NCBI GenBank assembly: GCA_965214615.1
Contig: OZ243952.1
Coordinates: 2,232,001 to 2,296,000 of the forward strand
Direction: 5' to 3'
Length of the DNA stretch: 64,000 bases
Source: CBDAUN01 sp965214615
Lineage (GTDB): Bacteria > Pseudomonadota > Gammaproteobacteria > Arenicellales > JAJDZL01
The position numbers and the translations under genes were made by a program. Shown piece after piece: positions 60,302 through 64,000 of this stretch. The notes below the pieces were generated by a model. The model did not search any database, was not told where the DNA came from, and saw only the letters and a program-made list of their open reading frames with translations. The number at the start of each line of letters is the position of its first letter. The first letter of the stretch is position 1.

Positions 60302-60997
60302 TCAGCAGCCGCAGGAGTCCGGCGGGGAGCCTTGGACAAGCCGGCGCATTTGCCGTATGGTCGACGCGTAGTCGCTGGAATTGAAAATAGCTGATCCGGC
60401 GACAAAGGCATCGGCCCCTGCAGCCCTGATTTCGGCGATATTGCCTAAGGTGACGCCGCCGTCAACCTCGATTCGCACAGGATTCGGAGCGGATGCGACC
60501 AATTTCGCCGCATCCTTGATCTTGTCTAGCACGTAGGGGATGAATTTCTGCCCTCCGAACCCGGGATTCACCGACATCAGCAATAGCAGGTCGATGCAGT
60601 GAACGAGGTCTTCGATTTGCGAAAGCGGCGTCGCCGGGTTGAGTGCGAGGCCTGCGGTGCAGCCGGATTCGCGAATCTGGCCGATCGCGCGGTCCAGATG
60701 CACTTCGGCTTCCGGATGAATCGTGATATGAGTCGCTCCGGCCCGGGCAAACTCATCGATCAGCCGACCGGTCGGACGGACCATCAGATGAACGTCGATC
60801 GGCGCTTCGACTCCGTAATCTCTGAGCGCCTTGCACACCATCGGGCCGAAAGTCAGATTTGGCACGAAGTGATTGTCCATGACGTCGAAATGAATCCAGT
60901 CGGCGCCGGCGTCGAGCACGGCGCGCACGTCGTCGCCGAGCCGGGCAAAATCGGCTGAAAGTATGGAAGGCGCGATTATCGGTGTCGCTGGCATCAC
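60302..60997 (-). CDS. rpe: Ribulose-phosphate 3-epimerase
   Basis: Rpe interconverts ribulose-5-phosphate and xylulose-5-phosphate. APSILSADFARLGDDVRA, DWIHFDVMDNHFVPNLTFGP (metal ligands) and LMSVNPGFGGQKFIP are family signatures, with VDGGV near the C-terminus. It begins at GTG 60997 or ATG 60994; AAGGGG nine bases upstream favours the GTG. The C-terminus ends in a short Cys-rich tail. It precedes trpE, with gph missing. Confidence 0.95.
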   Translation of the reverse strand: MMPATPIIAPSILSADFARLGDDVRAVLDAGADWIHFDVMDNHFVPNLTFGPMVCKALRDYGVEAPIDVHLMVRPTGRLIDEFARAGATHITIHPEAEVHLDRAIGQIRESGCTAGLALNPATPLSQIEDLVHCIDLLLLMSVNPGFGGQKFIPYVLDKIKDAAKLVASAPNPVRIEVDGGVTLGNIAEIRAAGADAFVAGSAIFNSSDYASTIRQMRRLVQGSPPDSCGC

Positions 60998-61013
60998 AGT
61001 TTCGGTCCCCTTG

Positions 61014-62426
61014 TCATCGGCTTGAGGTCATGGCTATGACATGGCCGTCGCGCAGCACGGACAGCGCCAAACGGCGCGATTGGTCCTGCAAGACCGCTTC
61101 GAGTTCGCTGACGCTCTCGACACGCTTGCGGTTGACTTCAACAATGACGTCCTTTTCGCGCAAGCCAAGATTCCAGGCGGGACTGTACGGATCTATGACT
61201 TCAACGCGGATACCGGACACCTCGCCGGCGTGATTCCTGAACTCGGCCCCGGCAAATCGCCGATGGAACTCGCCGCCGGAAACATTGTGAAAGCCGCGAG
61301 GCAGAATCGTGCCCTGTCCGTCATGGGAATCGCCGTCGCGAAGGTAGCGCACGCGCGCCGCATCGCCCGCCCTGATCAAAGCGATCACACTGCGCAAATG
61401 GGCGCCGTCGGCAATTTCAATTCCATTGACATGGGTCAGCACGTCGCCTTGAACCAGTCCCACCTCTGACGCCGCAGAGCCTTCGACAACCGAACTGATG
61501 ACCACGCCTTTGGCAGACACAACCCCAAGGGCATTGGCCAGCGCCGGGGTGAGTTCCTGAAACCGCACGCCGAGCAATCCGCGTTCAACTTTACCGTGCT
61601 CGGCAATCTGGCGCACCACGCTGTATGCGGCATTGATCGGTATCGCAAATCCGATTCCCACATTTCCGCCGCCCGGGGCGTAAATCGCGGTATTGATTCC
61701 GACCAGTTCGCCTGCCAGATTGACCAGCGGGCCACCCGAATTGCCCGGATTGATCGCGGCATCGGTCTGAATGAAGTTTTCGTACTTGTCCATGCCGAGT
61801 CCATGGCGCCCGAGTGCGCTGACAATGCCTGAAGTGACGGTGGCGCGCAATCCGAACGGACTGCCAAGCGCGAGAACGAAATCGCCGACTCTCAGTTCAT
61901 CCGAATCGCCCACGGGAACCTCTGTCAGGCGATCGGCGTCGACTTGCAGCAGCGCCAGATCCATTTCGGTGTCCTTGCCAAGCACCTCGGGGCGAATGGT
62001 GCGGCCGTCAGACAGTGTCACAATAATATTCTTATTCACAAGAACATGAGCATTGGTAATGATATAGCCTCGCTCTGCGTCGATGATGACGCCGGAGCCG
62101 AGTGCTCTGCCATGTGGCTGCTCGCGGGGCGGCCGGCGGCGCAATTCCGGGATATTGAAGTAGCGGAACAGATTTTCAAAATCCTCCCAGTCCTGCGTGT
62201 CTTGGAAGATATCGTTGGATCTGCGCCCGGATATGTTGACAACGCCGTGTTCGACGCGCTCGACGACATCGGCCAGCGTAGGCAGTCGCTCGCCGTCGAC
62301 TGCGGCAGGCAAGGCGGCGACGGCCTGGGCGCAAGCCAGCGCCAGCGCAAAGCAAAGCGACGCCGCAATAGGCAGCTCGCGGCCCCGTCGCAAGGGGCGA
62401 TTGCGCAGGCAATCAGCAGTGTTCAT
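61014..62426 (-). CDS. degQ: Do-family periplasmic serine protease (DegQ/HtrA-like)
   Basis: An envelope protein-quality protease and chaperone. After a signal peptide (LPIAASLCFALALACAQAVAA) the trypsin-like domain holds His127 in ITNAHVLV, Asp156 in TEMDLALL and Ser230 in NPGNSGGPLVN. Two PDZ domains follow: VRFQELTPALANALGV and a C-terminal one ending LALSVLRDGHV. A long Arg/Pro-rich loop (RRRPPREQPHG) lies before the catalytic domain. 470 residues fits DegQ/DegP. The gene stops 17 bases before rpe. Confidence 0.94.
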   Translation of the reverse strand: MNTADCLRNRPLRRGRELPIAASLCFALALACAQAVAALPAAVDGERLPTLADVVERVEHGVVNISGRRSNDIFQDTQDWEDFENLFRYFNIPELRRRPPREQPHGRALGSGVIIDAERGYIITNAHVLVNKNIIVTLSDGRTIRPEVLGKDTEMDLALLQVDADRLTEVPVGDSDELRVGDFVLALGSPFGLRATVTSGIVSALGRHGLGMDKYENFIQTDAAINPGNSGGPLVNLAGELVGINTAIYAPGGGNVGIGFAIPINAAYSVVRQIAEHGKVERGLLGVRFQELTPALANALGVVSAKGVVISSVVEGSAASEVGLVQGDVLTHVNGIEIADGAHLRSVIALIRAGDAARVRYLRDGDSHDGQGTILPRGFHNVSGGEFHRRFAGAEFRNHAGEVSGIRVEVIDPYSPAWNLGLREKDVIVEVNRKRVESVSELEAVLQDQSRRLALSVLRDGHVIAMTSSR

Positions 62427-62720
62427 GTGCGTCCGGCGAGCCCGGCCCGAAGGGACCTATAGCAAATAAGACAAGAATTCCGAATCCAGAGTGACGAAAT
62501 GCGTCGCATCACGTAGTGACGGTTTATACATAACGCACCGGATTTAATCAAATTGGAGTTTCGCGCCAGAAAGCGAATCGACGCGCAAGGCAGGCCTGCG
62601 GCGGCGAAAAGGCTGGCAGGCGGTCGCAAATTCGGAGCGGTCAAAACCCGCGGCGGCAGTCCTGAACGCCCTTGTGCCACCTTTTTCCAGACTTGATTCC
62701 CTCGGCAAATCAAGGCTGAA

Positions 62721-64000
62721 CTAGGCCGGTTCAAACGCCCACTCGCGCCAGCCCCGGTGCGACGGGAAATACAGCCCAAGGCGAATCGGGCGGCGGTCAA
62801 TCTGCGAAACCAGTTCCCCGTATTGCTGCAGCTGATCGCTGTAGCGCTTGCGCTCCTCGTCCAGAAACTTCTCGACATCTCCATCGGTATAGCCGGTCTT
62901 GTAGTCTACGATCCAGCGCGTATCGGCATCATCGACGAACGAACGGTCGAGTATGAAGTTCCTAAAGTCGCCATCGCTTGCGGCGGTAAGACGCCATTCC
63001 GAATGCGCTTGGCGATGATTGCCGCTGAGCAGCCAGCGAGCCCGTTCGTCATCAAGCACATTTTTCAGCAGATCTGCGACCCGGCCGGCGGCCTGATCAA
63101 CTCTGTCGCTTTCGACTCCCAGCATCCTCAGCCTCATTTTCCACTGCGGCTGTTCCCGGCGCAGCATTTCCCCGCTCCATTGCTCAATGCCTCGGACAGA
63201 AATTTTCTGCAACCATTCATGCACCACGATTCCGACCCAGCGTGCGACATCTCCCGCCCAGTCAAAGTCAATCTCATCGCGGCTGTGCGGCGATTCCATG
63301 CCTTTGCTCGCGAACTCGAGCGACGGGTGCGGCGCAGGCGGCTTCCAATCCGCAGGAAGCCGGACCAGGGCAGGTTCTTGGATGACCACATTCTCGACTA
63401 GGTCAGATTCCTGAGGCTCTTTGCCTGCCATTTGAACGCTTACGGGAATGAAAGGAGCCATTTCATACAAGATTTTGGCTTCGATGAACGGCTTCCAGAA
63501 TTTTTCAAGAACAGATCCCTTTGGCGGCATTCGCCCCTGCACGTTATCCCGCAGCTTCTGAGTTACCGTCCCATAAAGGTAGAGTTCGTCCTTAGCGCGC
63601 GTGCAGGCCACATAAGCCAGCCGCACCAACTCCTGCTCGTCCTTGCTCCTGCGCAGGCTCTTGACATATTCGTAGATTGCGTTCTTCTGCTCGGAGTGCA
63701 AATCCGCAACCGGCGACAGCAGCAGCGAAGCGGATTCGCCGTAGGGTTCTTCCCAGACAATCAGCGGCCTGTCACTGTGCCGACCGACGCGTTCGAGTCC
63801 GGGAATGAAGACTGCATCAAATTCCAGACCCTTGGCGCCATGAATCGTCATCACGTGTACGCGGGCTTTTTCCGGATCTGCATCGGGAACCGCATAAAGG
63901 TCGGCGAGAAACGTTTCGAACCGGTCAAGGAACCGCACGCCTGTGCCATCGGAATGCGACTCGATCAAGTCCAGAACAATCCCCGCATTGACGACATCCG
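62721..64000 (-). CDS. UvrD/REP helicase with RecB-like nuclease domain, 5' end outside window
   Basis: The frame stays open to the right edge, so only the C-terminal ~426 residues are present. They start with VRFLDRFETFLADL and include the helicase motifs VHVMTIHGAKGLEFDAVFIP (motif V) and RLAYVACTRAKDELYLYG (motif VI). The C-terminal ~120 residues end in a RecB-type PD-(D/E)XK nuclease: RSFVDDADTRWIVDYKTGYTD with Asp...Asp-x-Lys, then YSDQLQQYGELV. The layout matches AddA/RecB-like or related ATP-dependent exonuclease subunits acting in recombination repair. Which complex it belongs to cannot be decided from this half. Confidence 0.87.
   Translation of the reverse strand, partial: DVVNAGIVLDLIESHSDGTGVRFLDRFETFLADLYAVPDADPEKARVHVMTIHGAKGLEFDAVFIPGLERVGRHSDRPLIVWEEPYGESASLLLSPVADLHSEQKNAIYEYVKSLRRSKDEQELVRLAYVACTRAKDELYLYGTVTQKLRDNVQGRMPPKGSVLEKFWKPFIEAKILYEMAPFIPVSVQMAGKEPQESDLVENVVIQEPALVRLPADWKPPAPHPSLEFASKGMESPHSRDEIDFDWAGDVARWVGIVVHEWLQKISVRGIEQWSGEMLRREQPQWKMRLRMLGVESDRVDQAAGRVADLLKNVLDDERARWLLSGNHRQAHSEWRLTAASDGDFRNFILDRSFVDDADTRWIVDYKTGYTDGDVEKFLDEERKRYSDQLQQYGELVSQIDRRPIRLGLYFPSHRGWREWAFEPA

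Overview
The window reads as chromosomal DNA of a gammaproteobacterium of medium GC content. The main evidence is gene order: leuS-lptE-holA-(proA)-nadD-rsfS-maf-yhdP-nit-tldD-pmbA and rpe-trpE-trpG-trpD-trpC, plus lptE, yhdP and mrcB, which point to an outer membrane. I cannot name the genus. No rRNA, tRNA, CRISPR array or complete insertion sequence was recognised.

Layout. Bases 1-9.5 kb hold detoxification and catabolism: glyoxalase II (cut by the window edge), an AlkB-like dioxygenase, a frameshifted unknown gene, a truncated Fur-family regulator, the frmA-fghA formaldehyde operon, a small PD-(D/E)XK-like protein, a D-lactate dehydrogenase type flavoprotein and a puuA-puuB gamma-glutamylputrescine pair. 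Bases 9.5-27.5 kb are accessory: a Cache-domain secreted protein, an Rpn nuclease gene whose 3' end has been copied 650 bp downstream, a peroxiredoxin, a PfkB kinase behind an internally deleted M20 amidohydrolase pseudogene, a tctCBA tripartite transporter with a hairpin between tctC and tctB, an OYE/iron-sulfur reductase/SDR cluster, a histidinol-phosphatase-like gene, DUF1028 and PhyH genes, a second unrelated Rpn gene and a cluster of three perfect inverted repeats. Bases 27.5-46.4 kb are mainly housekeeping genes on the minus strand (nudB, aspS, fmdB, pmbA, tldD, nit, yhdP, maf, rsfS, nadD, proA, holA, lptE, leuS), interrupted at 33.1-34.7 kb by a methyltransferase and decayed DNA. A DUF4143 ATPase at 46.7 kb separates this block from another minus-strand block (mrcB, DUF2007, MazG-like, cfa, a PA0069-type radical SAM gene, an AI-2E family permease, osmC, trpC-D-G, a voltage-gated ion channel, trpE, rpe, an htrA/degQ protease and the 3' end of a UvrD/RecB-like helicase-nuclease).

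How the genes work together. Several products use glutathione or its adducts: GloB, FrmA, FghA and the Nit amidase. FrmA and FghA oxidise formaldehyde, which could come from demethylation by AlkB-like or PhyH-like enzymes (inference). The trp genes form a near-complete anthranilate-to-indoleglycerol-phosphate module. The most interesting observation is at the two Rpn loci. Both have a strong Shine-Dalgarno sequence and ATG inside the gene, in frame, ahead of the C-terminal domain, and at the first locus exactly this internal cassette is duplicated as a stand-alone small gene. That fits intragenic small Rpn proteins acting as antitoxins, with gene duplication producing a free-standing copy.
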